Notes: generated from the letters alone by a model not told the origin. 64,000 bases of DNA from Theropithecus gelada (GCF_003255815.1 NC_037668.1:64313582-64377581); one strand, 5' to 3'; counted from the first letter of the stretch, positions 42,693-53,711 are shown. Program-made: numbers and translations.

Positions 42693-43060
42693 GAGAGAGT
42701 AATTAATTCATTTAACAAATATTTATTTGGGCTTCCTATATGCAAACTGTTGTTTGAGGATAAGGTACTGGGGTACCACAGTAAACAAAAGCAGGCAAAA
42801 ATCCCTGTCCGCATGAGCTTACATTCTGGTGGTGGGTGGAGGGAGAGACACAACAAACAAGATGATTTTAAAGAGATGAAAGTGCTGTGAAGAAAACATC
42901 ACAGGGCAATGCATTGGAAACTGGATAGGAGCAGAGTGGTGGCTAATTTAAGCTGAGTGGTCAGAGAGTGCATTACTGGGGAGGCAGTGGTTGAATCAGA
43001 CAAGGAGCCAACCATAGAGGTCCAAAGGCCCTGAGGCAGAGGTTAACTAGGAACAGAGAA
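42693..43060 (-). mobile_element. L2 LINE 3' end, antisense
   Basis: ATTCATTTAACAAATATTTA, AGTAAACAAAAGCAGGCAAA, CATGAGCTTACATTCTGGTG, GATGAAAGTGCTGTGAAGAA and CCAAAGGCCCTGAGGCAG. It meets the sense L2 on its left end to end. Confidence 0.88.
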
Positions 43061-43437
43061 AAGATCATCGTACCTGCAGCAGTGGCTCGGTGAAGGAGGG
43101 CAGCAGGGGAGTGGTCTACTCCGGAGGGAGATATATTTTATCACTGACATTTTTAGATTGGTCTCTGTGCATGATAATAATAACATGCAGATTAATTCTT
43201 TGTTGGTTTTGTTACCATGGCAAGAAAATTGGCACCTTGGTGAGTGAGTCTCCAACCACTTAGTGTGCAGGTGAGTGTATGGAAGATTCTCTGCAAGATC
43301 TGAGAGTGTTCAGCTGGAGGTCTGGCAGGAGGACCTAGCCACATTCCCACTTCGCGTCCTTGGACAAGTTGCTCGATTCCTCTGGGCTTTATCACCCAAC
43401 CTCCTGCTTCTTGCATGGATAAGTGGGCTTTGGGGGC
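43061..43437. other. Unique sequence
   Basis: No repeat recognised. Contains a near-palindromic RFX-type word GTTACCATGGCAAG (43211-43224). Confidence 0.4.
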
Positions 43438-43698
43438 CTTCTGTTACCCAGGCTGGAGTACAGGAGCAAGATCATGGCTCACTGCAGCCTCAATCTCCCA
43501 GGCTCAAGCACTGCTCCCACCTCAACCTGGAACCACAGGTGCGAGCCGCCACGCCCGGCTAATTTTTGGTTTTTTTTGTAGAGACGGGGGGTTTCACCAT
43601 GTTGCTCAGGCTGCTCATGAACTCCTGACCTCAAGTGATCTGCCCGCCTCAGCCTCCCGAAGTGCTGGGATTGCAGGCGTGAGCCACTACCCTCAGCT
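43438..43698 (-). mobile_element. Alu (J/S), 3' truncated
   Basis: Antisense Alu lacking its tail: starts at TTCTGTTACCCAGGCTGGAG, and a piece of the centre is deleted (CTCAACCTGGAACCACAGG). Left end decayed (CACTACCCTCAGCTGG). Confidence 0.85.
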
Positions 43699-43954
43699 GG
43701 CTTTTCAGGCCAGTGCACAGAACCCCCTGCAGGCCTCTCTTTCTCTAGACTGGTTCCTGGGGAAGGTCTGATGGGTTGCCACAGACCTCTTCTCCACCCA
43801 CAGTCCACCTGGATCTTTCTCTGTATATGTCAGGTGGAAGGGCAGAACCCCTAGGCCAAGGGCAGTGAATCCTGGGGCTTCCATTCTTTGTTCAGTAGAA
43901 TCCTAGGCTAGGTAAGTGGGAGGTCATTTAGTCTAAATTTCAAGGCTCCAAAAG

Positions 43955-44056
43955 GGGATGTGTCTTTCTCTTGATCATAGAAAATCAGCAGAAAGAGCAG
44001 AACTTAAACTCTGTTCTTCTGATTCAAGTCTATTGCTCCTCTCATCTCCCCCAGTG
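43955..44056 (-). mobile_element. MIR SINE fragment
   Basis: AAAGAGCAGAACTTAAACTC and TCTTCTGATTCAAGTCTATT resemble antisense MIR. Confidence 0.55.
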
Positions 44057-44178
44057 TGATTAGTGGACCTGGGTTGCAGTCTTCTCTGGAGGATGTGCCC
44101 AGCCTCCTAGCCTCTGTTTGTCCACCAGTAATGGAGGGGAAGTCATGCTTGCCTGCCTCCCTTGGGGATTGGCTGGTG
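44057..44178 (+). mobile_element. MIR SINE fragment
   Basis: GACCTGGGTTGCAGTC, CCTAGCCTCTGTTTGTCCAC, CAGTAATGGAGGGGAAG. Decayed. Confidence 0.45.
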
Positions 44179-44179
44179 T

Positions 44180-44228
44180 GTTAGTTTCCTAGGGCTGCTG
44201 TAACAAATGACCACAAACAAGGTGGCTT

Positions 44229-44278
<50 letters not shown>

Positions 44279-44676
44279 TTATTCTCTCACAGTCCTGGAA
44301 GCTGGAAGTCTGCAATCAGTGTCATCAAGGTCATGCTCCCTTGCAAGGACCTAGGGAAGGATCTGTCCTTGCCTCTTCCTGGCTTCTGGTCACTCCCAGC
44401 AGCCCTTGTCATTCCTTGGCTTGTAGCTGCATCACTCGAGTCTGTGCCTCCGTCTTCTCCTAGCCTTCTTCCCCGTGTGTGAGTGCCTCTCTCTCAATCT
44501 TCCTTTCCTTATAAGGATACAGTCTTTGGATTTAAGGTCCACCCTAATCCAGTATGACTTCATCTTAACTTGATTACATCTATAAAAACCCTATTTCCAA
44601 ATAAAGCCACATTCACAGGTGCTGGGGTTAGGACTTCAGCATCTCTTTTTGGGGAACATCCATTCACCCAACTACA
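44180..44676 (-). mobile_element. MLT1-type MaLR LTR, antisense
   Basis: Plus strand begins GTTAGTTTCCTAGGGCTGCT and contains ATTCTCTCACAGTCCTGGAA, TTCCTTGGCTTGTAGCTGCA, CCTTATAAGGATACAGTC, TCCACCCTAATCCAGTATGA and GGGGTTAGGACTTCAGC. Complete solo LTR carrying an expanded AC repeat near its 3' side. Confidence 0.9.
44231..44277 (+). repeat. (AC)n dinucleotide microsatellite, 47 nt
   Basis: Uninterrupted AC repeat of about 23.5 units inside the MLT1 LTR, at the place where other copies read AACAACAGAAA, so it expanded within the LTR. Confidence 0.98.
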
Positions 44677-45310
44677 GTTGATGTGAGAAGGGACAATGAC
44701 AGGAAAAGGCTTAGAACCGAAGACTGGGAGGGAAGACCAGGGCCTGCCTGGGGCAGGAGCCAGGCAAAATTTGGCTTATGTTTTGAGGTCCTGTCCTGGG
44801 GGTGAGGAGACTAGGGCTTCTAGCTCAACCCCGCACAGTTCAGCAATTGGTAGGATGACTCAGAGATGAGGTTGCCAAGGTTGAGGGTGTCCTAGAAATG
44901 CAATCCTGTGCTCCTGGCATATTTTCCTCACCTTATGGGGCTGAGAAATACAACATTTTTAGGAACTTGAAAAGCTTGGGTTAAAAAAAAATAACCCAAA
45001 CCTTTTATTTTTCTTTATGGGGAAAAATAGAAATTTTGGGAAATTTTGAAACATATGCAATACTTATTTTTGTAGCACCCTTTTCATATCTAAAGTCACT
45101 CTCTTAATTTAGGAGTGCAAATGCAACCTTATGTAATTTGGTTTGCTCAATAAAATGATCATGTTTGGCAAATTCAATAAAAAATTATAGCTTGCTCAGA
45201 CAATAATGATAAATTTGCTAATTGAATGAAGTTTTCAATGTTTTAGGCTTTGTGATAAATGGAACTCTGTGCAGCTGCACTTTAAGCATGAGCTCCACTG
45301 AGATGAGCAG
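44677..45310. other. Unique sequence, AT-rich to the right
   Basis: 44960-45310 is AT-rich and has a perfect 8-bp inverted repeat around an A8 loop (TTGGGTTA / TAACCCAA, 44976-44983 and 44992-44999). No repeat family recognised. Confidence 0.4.
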
Positions 45311-45324
45311 AAAACAATATCAGT

Positions 45325-45634
45325 GGCTGGGCGCGGTGGCTCATGCCTGTAATCCCAGCACTTTGGGAGGCCAAGGCGGGCAGATGATGAGGTCAATGGA
45401 TCGAGTCCATCCTGGCCAACATGGTTAAACCCTGTCTCTACTAAAAATACAAAAATTACCTGGACATGGTGGCGTGCGCCTGTAGTCTCAGCTACTCAGG
45501 AGGCTGAGGCAGGAGAATCGCTTGAACCCAGGAGGTGGAGGTTGCAGTGAGCCGAGATGGCGCCACTGCATTCCAGCCTGGTGACAGAGCAAGACTCATC
45601 TCAAAAAAGAAAAACAAGAAAAAAAAAAAAAAAA
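45325..45634 (+). mobile_element. AluS, full length
   Basis: Sense Alu starting GGCTGGGCGCGGTGGCTC, long A-rich tail. Flanks GAAAACAATATCAGT and GAAAACACTCTCAGT form an imperfect target duplication. Confidence 0.94.
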
Positions 45635-45751
45635 GGAAAACACTCTCAGTGAACTAGGAAGAATGATGAACACATAAGCACACATATGCATGTATGTTGT
45701 AGACAATAAAGTGACATGTTTAATATTAACAATACTACTAAACAACACATC

Positions 45752-45915
45752 TATGACATCTATGACTTATTAGGTGCCTGCTATATTCCCTTTTCATTTA
45801 ATCCTTAAAATATCTGCATTTCACAGTGAGGAAACTGAGGATCAGAGTGGTTAAGCCACTTGCACAAGGTTCTACAACCAGTAACTGGCTGTTCTCAGAT
45901 GCATGAAGGGTTGAA
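45752..45915 (-). mobile_element. MIR SINE
   Basis: ATTAGGTGCCTGCTATATTC, TTCATTTAATCCTTAAAATA, GTGAGGAAACTGAGGATCAG and CACTTGCACAAGGTTCTACA. Confidence 0.85.
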
Positions 45916-47099
45916 CTTCAGTTCACTTATTAATAAAGATTGACTCCTGTCATTAGCACTGTCCAGGCCACAGAAGTTTCTGTTCCTTGGATTTAGTGTT
46001 TACTGTGTGAGGCAACTGTGGTTTCCTTTAGCATTAAGAAGTAAGCTGAGAACATGAGGGTACTTTGGGACCCTACAGGAACTAGGGTGGGGACAAGGCA
46101 GGGGTCTTGGGCCCTGGGAGGCAGTGTGAGGATGCAAGACAAGGGAAGCCAGGCCTCAGGTGGTAGGTAGGGCCCTGGGGGCAGATACCCATGGGGAGGG
46201 CAGCTGGAAGGGAGGGACACAGAGGAGGTACTGAATCCCTGGGCCAGGGGCTGCCTGTGTTGGTCTATAAAAGGCCAAGGATGACGCAGGATGTGTGCCA
46301 GGGGTGAGCCAGGCAGGATCTATTCTTGAAAACCTACTCTAAGCTTAACAGATGACTCGGTTCTCCATGGGGCTAGAGCCAAGCTCTAGGTGAAGGGGAG
46401 AGCCAGCTCCAGAGGGATGCCAGACACAAGGGGTGGAAGGCAGCTGAGGCCAAACAGACCAACGTCCCTGAGCACACCTTTGTCCCCGGACGTGTCCAAA
46501 CCGGCCTCATTTCTGAGCCCTCACTATCCTCAGTCCCTGCGTCTGTACCTTTATTATTTCACTTTGTAGCATCTCTGGTGGCTTAGAGGAGGGAGGGTCC
46601 CCAGCATCTCTGCCTCTTCCTTACCTAGGCTTTCCTGCCTGGCAGCGTCAACAGAACTGACTTTCTTACCATGAGGACCTGCCTGGCAGGTTGGGGGACA
46701 TGACTCCGCTTCCATTTCCCCCTCCATTGCCCAGTTCTCTGACCCTGGGTGGCCTTTCCTTCGTGAGGAGGTAGCTGGTTTCCTGGGCGACGACAGGCGC
46801 GGGGAGTGCGTGAGAGGGAGGAGGCTGGCATTCCTGCTGCTGAGGGCTTAGAGGAAGCATATGCCATCCCGGCTGCCCTGTGAATTATTCAGCGGCCGTG
46901 AGAACTGACTCGCTCCCCAGTCTGCTGTCTCCTCCCGAAAACTTCCTGCTGCCTCCTCTTTGGCAAACCCACCTCTGCCTCAGCCTTGGGGGCTTAAATT
47001 GCTGTCTGAGGCCTCTGTCCTCAGGATGCTCGTTTCTGGGTATCTGTGAATCTCTCCCCACTTCCTGTTTCTCCCCCTCACCTTTGAGTCACTATGATA
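45916..47099. other. Unique sequence
   Basis: No transposon recognised. A TATA-box-like TATAAAAGG lies at 46265-46273 (plus) without any transcript evidence. Short frames show no domain. Confidence 0.45.
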
Positions 47100-47250
47100 G
47101 GTGATTTCTTCTCTACCAACTATTGTGCTAAGTGCACAGATATGGAAACTGAGAGTGGCCAGGTGCAGTAACCTGCTCAAGATAATACAGCTATGAAGTG
47201 GCGGAGACAGAACTTAAACTCAGGTCTGACTTCAGCCTGTGTTCTTGGGT
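47100..47250 (-). mobile_element. MIR SINE
   Basis: CCAACTATTGTGCTAAGTGC, ATATGGAAACTGAGAGTGGC and TAACCTGCTCAAGATAATAC with ACAGAACTTAAACTCAGG. Confidence 0.8.
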
Positions 47251-49019
47251 CCTGAAATGGCCCTCGGAACGATGGAGAAGATACTCTTCAGAATCTGCCC
47301 CCAGGCTGCCTTGGGGAACTGGCGAGGGGGTGTTGGACAGGTAGGTTAGGCCAGCGCGGGGTTTGTCCATGTTGGCTGTGGACGGTCCTTTCTACCCACA
47401 CATCTGCCTGGGTACCTGGCCCCTGGGCTCCCAGAGCATAGTGCAGCCAATGAAGCAGCCTGCTGCAGGTCTGGCCAGAGCACAGGCTGGTTGGAGGTCT
47501 CCTGGTGTAGCCCCTCATCCTTTGGAGGAACACAGGCAGGTCGGGGCTGGCCTAGGTGCCTCACTAGGAGCCTTCAGGTCCCTCCCCTGCACCCTGGTTA
47601 TTCTGGAGAGAGGAACCCTGCTGTGGGCGAGGCTCCAGCACTTGGGTAAAGGCTGCCAAGAAGGGAACCAAAACACTTAGTGGAGCCACAGGCAAGACAT
47701 GTACCTTGCACTGAGTGTGGGGAAAGGGTCGAAGGTGCAGTGACTGGAGATGGCAGCAGTGGTGGTGGCCGAGGGACAGGCCTCTGGGAGGGATCTGGGA
47801 ACCTGGCGGAAGTGCTTCAGCTATCCAGTTGTGGACCCTCATGGTTTGGCTCTCTGTGACAGGTGCAAGGGCTGTCATTCTCCCAGGCTGGTACTCTGAG
47901 GCGCATGTAGACCAGCTATGCTTAGAGGCTGGGAAGAGACTGTCTTTCCCTTGGCTCGCTCCATTTGACCCAAACACACATGGATAATTTTGGTCTAGTT
48001 CGTGGGGCCTCCTGTAACCAGGGACACCTCCCTGGGAGGTTACATGCTGGGATGTCAGGTGGGACAAGGCCCCTGCTCCAAGATACTCCTACGGTTGGTA
48101 CCTAGACTCTCTTCCCTCCTCCCCTGTGTTCCTCTGCTGCCTGTGAACCACTCAAAGCTGCCAACCTTGGTGCTTCCCACCCAGTTCAGGGATTAAGTCA
48201 AGAGAGTCATCTTCACTGAAATTAAAAAATGAGCCACTATGTGAGTGACTAAGGTTCAGGTTGATTAGTGGTATCCACCCAGGAAGCCAGGTGCCCCCAA
48301 AACTTTGCACTTTGGTGGCTTTGGCTGTGGATGGGGTTAGATCTACTGTTGGATGTGGGCAGTGTGGGAGGTTGGGTGCCTTGAGTGAGGGCCTCACTGG
48401 GTGAGGTGTGTTATCCTGATGTTCACCTGATGGCTAAGGGGCCTCCCTGTCTATCCACACCAAGCCTGGGAACACATTTTGACTGATCGAAGTCAGCAGG
48501 CACTTGGTTTCCTCCAACTCCTGCCTCCCCCTGGCCTGGCTTAGGCCATTTTCCTGCCCCTCCCAGGAGTCCTCCCTGTACCTCTCCTCCCTCTGGCTCC
48601 TCAGAGTCCTCCTGGAGGTGCAGTTCCCCTGTGCTGGGCTGGGTTCTGGGATCTCACCATTTCCCTCTTCCCTGCTGCTCAGTCAGGGTCCCCACTCTGG
48701 CCTCTGGGCCCAGGAGAAGGAAGACTGTTTTGGTTCTGGGTGACTTCTTTGCCTCTGATCCCTCGTAGTCACTGGAAACTCTTTGGTTGACAAGAACTCT
48801 CCACAACTAACCATGAAGCATCATCCCTGATAACTACCTCATGCTCCCCTCCAGCCTGGGATCAGTGCCTTTCCCTCTTCCTGTGTCTCTTCACGCCCAT
48901 CTCCCCCATTAGAAGCTGTTCTAGTCTTTCAGGTCATCATGCACACAATCTGGATAGCTGCCATTAGGTGGACTGTAGTGTCTGGGCTAGAGTCACCTTG
49001 AACAAAGAGCCTCTCCATG
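47251..49019. other. Unique GC-moderate sequence
   Basis: No transposon recognised over 1.7 kb apart from possible L2 scraps near 48750-48960. A 167-codon minus frame (47564-48067) and a 105-codon plus frame (47363-47680) lack domains and conserved-looking composition. Confidence 0.45.
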
Positions 49020-49370
49020 GTTGTGGATAATTGCGGACCTTTAATGTTTTCTCAAATACATGCATTGCAAAAACAGAAAATACAAACCGAAATATATGTA
49101 GCAATACACATTACGTATATAATCTATATACATATAGAGTGTGTGTAGTAGAATTTATTAAATAACAAAGCATAACAACGAGCTATTCTAATTAATGACT
49201 ACATATAAAAAGTGATAGCTAATTTAGAGCAAGATGTAGAAATAGCCCAACATTTAGGTAAATCGGGCATCCTCATTAGCCCTTAACTGCTAATAATTAA
49301 GCTTAATTTTACATTGACTCTTAACTTCTCTCATTCTCAGAACAATTTAATTTTGGCTTCTCGGAGGCTT
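49020..49370. promoter_or_regulatory. Candidate AT-rich noncoding element (unproven)
   Basis: Repeat-free, with many homeodomain-type cores (CTAATTAATGACTAC, TAGCTAATTTAGAG, CTAATAATTAAGCTTAATTT) and a TACGTA word. AT content alone produces many such words, so confidence is low. Confidence 0.2.
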
Positions 49371-50640
49371 CTCTGAGCCCCCTGAGACCTCTGGTCAGCT
49401 AGATGAGGTGTTAAACCCTGATGCCTTTCCTTTCTGTGGCTTTAACTGCCCCGATGAAAGAACCTTATCTGTGATTGCTTTCTGCAAATCCCCTGGTCCC
49501 CTTTGTCTGTGCTTGCAGCCCCTACATCGTCTCTTTTTCACAGAGAAACTCAATAGAGAGAGAGAGATCATGCTACATGTGGGCGTATTTTCTTAGGGCT
49601 GTCTTTTTTTCCAATTAAGAAAAGCATTTTCTCATCCTGACCCCTTCTTCTGGCCAAACTCTTCCACCTTTGGAACTATATCTTGTCTAAAATCTGTTTG
49701 CTTCTAATTATTGAGGTCATCCATTGACCTCATGTCTCTGTAATGCTTTGGCTCATTACAGACCTCTTCTCTGTGGAACATTGCTCTCTGTTACCAGGGT
49801 TTAGAGTTAGGGCAATGCCAACTTATGTCAGACTTAGCTTTTTAAAATATCATGAGAACTGTGTAATGACATTTAAAAAGGAAAACGTATGGTTTCCTCA
49901 TAGGGAGGTGTGATGTGGGAAATCTCTGATCTGGTAAGCAATGGAGTCTCATTGAGGGGGCCTTGGGACTATCAAGTACACAGGCCACAGGTTCCCACTC
50001 CTTTCTGCCCCAGGGGAGAAACAGAGGAGCTGCTCTTGTTGCTGTTTGCAACCTTTAAGACCCAGGTCAGGTGGGAAGCAGGGAAGGAGCTAGGAGCAAG
50101 AGAGGAGAGAGGGAGGGACGGAGGCTCAAAGCTCAGTTCAATTCAACTGAGTCCAAGTGCCAGGCTTGGTACAAAGTGCTAGAAATTCAGAGGATGACCA
50201 GCTACGTCATTTGTGGGGCACAATGCAAAATGAAAATATGGGGCCCCTTGTTCAAAATTTATTAAACATTTCAAGATGATGACAACAGAGCATTAAATCA
50301 AATGCAGGTGAGAGAGGGGTAGACACATCATAAGGTGCCCTGGGTTCTGAGGAATACAGCGTGAAAAACACTGAAAGTAGAGCCTGAGGCAAGGACCCGG
50401 GTCTGGGTGATTTACCTGACCCCAGGAAGCAGGAGTGAGGAAGCAGGGTGGCGAGACAGGGAAGGAGGAGAAGCCAACATAAGAGCAAGCTGTGGGGTTT
50501 GTTTCTGGGGATTATGGGATCATGATCCCACCAAACCTCTTGGGAATGCCCCAGAATCTCTGCCCGAAACATTGAGAGCTGAGGCATTTCTCCACCAACT
50601 CCCAACCCCATTGGTTGAAGGATGCCCCTGGGGGTGCTAG
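49371..50640. other. Mostly unique sequence
   Basis: 49712-49732 holds a perfect 8-bp inverted repeat TGAGGTCA / TGACCTCA with 5 bp between. 50190-50300 (GGGGCACAATGCAAAATGAA, GGGGCCCCTTGTTCAAAA, ATTTCAAGATGATGACAACA) looks like a common ancient repeat that I cannot name. Confidence 0.4.
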
Positions 50641-50655
50641 CTTTCTTGCATTTCT

Positions 50656-50963
50656 TTCTTCTTCTTTTGTTTTTTCTTTTTGAGACAGGGCCTGGCTCTG
50701 TCACCCAGTTTTGAGACAGGGTCTGGCTCTGTCGCTGGAGTTTACTGGCATGATCACGCATCGTGATCTTCCTGGCTCAGCCTCCTGAGTAGCTGGGACC
50801 ACAGGGGGATGCCACCACGCTGGCTAATTTTTAAAATATTTTTTGTAGAGACAGAGTCTCACTTTGTTGCCTACGCTGGTCTCAAACTCCTGGGCTCAAG
50901 CAAACCTTCCATCTTGGTCTCCCAAAGTGCTGGAATTACAGGTGTGAGCCATTGCACCTGGCT
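50656..50963 (-). mobile_element. AluJ with internal duplication
   Basis: Antisense Alu. The segment TTGAGACAGGG(C/T)CTGGCTCTGTC occurs twice in tandem (50681 and 50711; about 30 bp). A perfect 15-bp target duplication CTTTCTTGCATTTCT flanks it (50641-50655, 50964-50978). Confidence 0.94.
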
Positions 50964-50978
50964 CTTTCTTGCATTTCT

Positions 50979-52094
50979 AAATTGAACTTGCCCTACAACT
51001 ATGCAGTTTCCCAGGCTCCTGGAAGGTGCTGGGGCAGAAGTCGAAAGATACCCAGAATGGCTCTTCGAGGTGGAACTCTTCAGTGCAAGATGAGTCGGAG
51101 CTTGCAGACAGCTGCCCTTCACAGCCATCAGATGTGGGCCGATAGGAGGTGACACTGGGCTGAGAGGTGTCTGCTATCAAGACTTGAGTGGAAAGGGACG
51201 CAGACTCTACATGTTGGAGGCTTTTTTTCTGGCAGCTGGTGAGGACTGGGTCGGAGAGTGAGCAGTGGTGCTGAGGTTGTTGCCCCAGCCCCAGGAAAAG
51301 AGAGCAGGAAGTGCCTTGTCCGAACCCCCAAGCCCCTTGAAGACCACATCCCTCCCTTCCCCTGCTCTAATAATTAGTTCCAGGTTCATGTCCTCCTGGG
51401 GCCTAGTTATTTCCCTGCTGCAGTAATGAGGTGGCGGTGGGGCAGTGGGGGCCAGACTTGAGCTGATTAGACCTCCCAGGCCAGCAGCAGTAGGGCTGTC
51501 TGAAGTCGCTGCCTAAGCAGTAAATGTACCTTCCCATTTGTCACTAGCATTAGAGCTCACAGGATGACCTGTCCGCTGCATTCTCATGCCCGGAGTTCAG
51601 GAGAACGGGTCCCGGACGGCCAATGCGGATTTCCAATTTAGAATTTCTGTCCATTTACCAGGGAATTACCCCTAAAGAACACCATTTATGGAGCTGACAA
51701 AGGCCAAATTAGATTTTGGATTCTGTAGCTGTGTGTCGGTGACAGGCTGAGGGGAATGAAACAGCAAGGAGGAAGTTGCAGACGCCGTGTTTGTGCGAGG
51801 AAGCGCCCGCTCGTCCTCTCTCCGACAGCCTCTTGAGTCCTATTTCTCTGTCAGTGGCCTCTGCAGCTTGCTCTGTGACCCTTTCTTGACCGCTGTCTCT
51901 TTCTGGGCCTCTCTTGGCCTGTGTCTGTCACTCTACATTCTGAGCATCCTCTCGTCGTCCCCGCACCTCCCTCTCCCCGCCTTTGTTTCTCACGGCTGTG
52001 TTTCTTGGTCTCTAACTTCCAGACTTCTTTCTTGGGGGCTCTGCCTCATTGTCTGTCCATTTTTGGTGGTTGTTTTTTATTCAGCAGATGGAGG
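50979..52094. other. Unique sequence
   Basis: No transposon recognised. 51760-52080 is pyrimidine-rich. 51530-51730 is listed separately. Confidence 0.45.
51530..51730. promoter_or_regulatory. Candidate noncoding element (unproven)
   Basis: A CpG-containing core (CGGGTCCCGGACGGCCAATG, with a CCAAT word at 51620) next to an AT-rich stretch with CCATTTATGG (51682-51691). Repeat-free. Conservation would decide. Confidence 0.2.
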
Positions 52095-52214
52095 CCCCTG
52101 TTCTATATGATCAGAGGGCTGTGGCAGAGACAATGGGATATGTTCACCAAATCCTATTTCATTCTCTCCCTGGGTAAATTGGAAGACTACATTTCCCAGC
52201 CTGTTAAAAGGGAT
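52095..52214. mobile_element. Possible MaLR-type remnant
   Basis: TGGAAGACTACATTTCCCAG is a phrase common in old MLT1 LTRs. Only a short scrap. Confidence 0.3.
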
Positions 52215-52935
52215 AATGTTTAAGTTGAGGCTCAGAAGATGAAAAGAAGCCAGCCAAGTGATGAGTGGGAGGAGGTGGGAGAGGGCATTCCAGGAAGAAG
52301 GAACAGCTTGGATCAAAGCTGTAAAGGGGCAACAGCTGTATGTGGGGATGGACAGAGACCAAGATGACTGGATTTGTTTGGTGGAATTGTTGATGCCAAC
52401 TCATCACTCCCCTGTCGTTACACTCCACACCTACATACTTGCCATGGCCTCACATTGGCAGGAGCACACTTCTCCGTGGTTTTAATTAGGGCTTGACCAT
52501 GTGACTTGCTTTGATTAATGAGATGTTGGGAGAGATCTTGAATTGTAGAAACTTGGATTGTTCCTGTGTGGTTGGGTCTGTGGTCCTGTGCTCTGCTATT
52601 GCTCAGAGAAGGACATGTCCCAGGATGCCCCAGTGGCACATTGGTCCCTGAAGAATGAGAGCCGTGCATAGGAGATCTGAACTCAACCGGTGGCCAGGAG
52701 TCAAGATCAGCCAAGCCCAGACTAGATGAGGAAAACCCTGGTGAACCCACAGACATACTTGTAAGCCACTGAGTTTGGGGCATTATTGTGGCACTGACTA
52801 AACTGATACATGGAAGTTGAGGGAACCATGGGGACTGGGGACTGGGATGAGGCTGGATAGGTGGGCAGGGCCAGTTTATGCAGCATCTGTCAAGGCATGG
52901 TCGGGAGTTTGGATGGGAAGCCTTTGAAGGGTTCT
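52215..52935 (-). mobile_element. L2 LINE, antisense, split by an LTR
   Basis: 52215-52384 (AGGGCATTCCAGGAAGAAGG, AACAGCTTGGATCAAAGC) and 52813-52935 (GGCAGGGCCAGTTTATGCAG, GAAGCCTTTGAAGGGTTCTA) are continuous parts of one reverse L2 once the LTR is removed. Confidence 0.75.
52385..52812 (+). mobile_element. Older MLT1-type MaLR LTR
   Basis: TTGACCATGTGACTTGCTTT, TTAATGAGATGTTGGGAGAG, TAGATGAGGAAAACCCTGG, TAAGCCACTGAGTTTGGGG, and GTGGCACTGACTAAACTGAT. Inserted in L2, as at 33871-34292. Confidence 0.75.
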
Positions 52936-52964
52936 ACTTTTTAGGTATAGGATATGGTAGGAGT

Positions 52965-53095
52965 TATTGATACCATTGTGTAGATAGGAGAAGACATTTT
53001 AAATTCCCAGATAATTTAAGCAAGTTGACCACTGTTATAGAGACAGGAAGGTGACAGAGTGGTATCAGACCCCAGATCTGTCTGAGTCACAAAAT
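52965..53095 (-). mobile_element. MIR SINE
   Basis: TACCATTGTGTAGATAGGAG, AAGCAAGTTGACCACTGTTA and AGTGGTATCAGACCCCAG. Confidence 0.6.
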
Positions 53096-53489
53096 GGTTG
53101 TCTGAATTCCTCCCCTTGGGTCAAATCTGTTTGCCTCAGTTTTATAGGGTGACATACTCTGATCCTGTCTCCAAGGTTTTTGGTGCTGATTGCTTCTTTC
53201 CCCTTCCCTCCCATCCTTTGCATGACTGTCCATGTGGCCAAAGGCCCTTCTGTTCACCCCTGCTCTCATAGTACCTCGCGATCCAGCAGCACATCCCCTG
53301 CTGCCCTATTGGCCCAGACCCCTGGGCAGCCGTCCTCTCCTAATCTCGTGGCTCCTCCGGTTTCTTAGTCCCATGACATCACTGGCCAGTACAGTCCCCA
53401 GGCCTAAGCAGACTCTACACCTGCTGCCTCCCCTTGCACTCTAGGACTGCCAAGTGGTGCTGAGGATAATTATAGACTTTGGTTCCCAG
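53096..53489. other. Unassigned sequence
   Basis: Nothing recognised with confidence; C/T-rich parts may be decayed L2. Confidence 0.35.
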
Positions 53490-53708
53490 GTCAGTGAAAA
53501 GAGCATGGGGGTCGGCACCTACAGACTCATGTTCAAATACCAACTCCTTAGCAGCTGTGTAACCTTGGACAAGTTACTCCATTTCTTTGAATCTCAGTAT
53601 CTTTGTCTGTACATAAGGGATAATGGGGCCCCTGTCACTAGACTCTTAAAAGAATGAAGTAACTTAGAGGCAGGCACTCAACAGATGGGAGCTATTGTAG
53701 TTGTTGTG
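53490..53708 (+). mobile_element. MIR SINE
   Basis: GCAGCTGTGTAACCTTGGAC, AAGTTACTCCATTTCTTTGA, CTTTGTCTGTACATAAGGGA and GGCAGGCACTCAACAGATGG. Confidence 0.85.
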
Positions 53709-53711
53709 GGT

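Noticed and set aside
46265..46273. TATAAAAGG as a core promoter
   Set aside because: No initiator, CpG island, exon or conserved block is visible around it; the word is common by chance.
47564..48067. 167-codon minus frame
   Set aside because: No domain or signal; overlapping frames on both strands; internal His/Gln/Pro-rich low-complexity composition.
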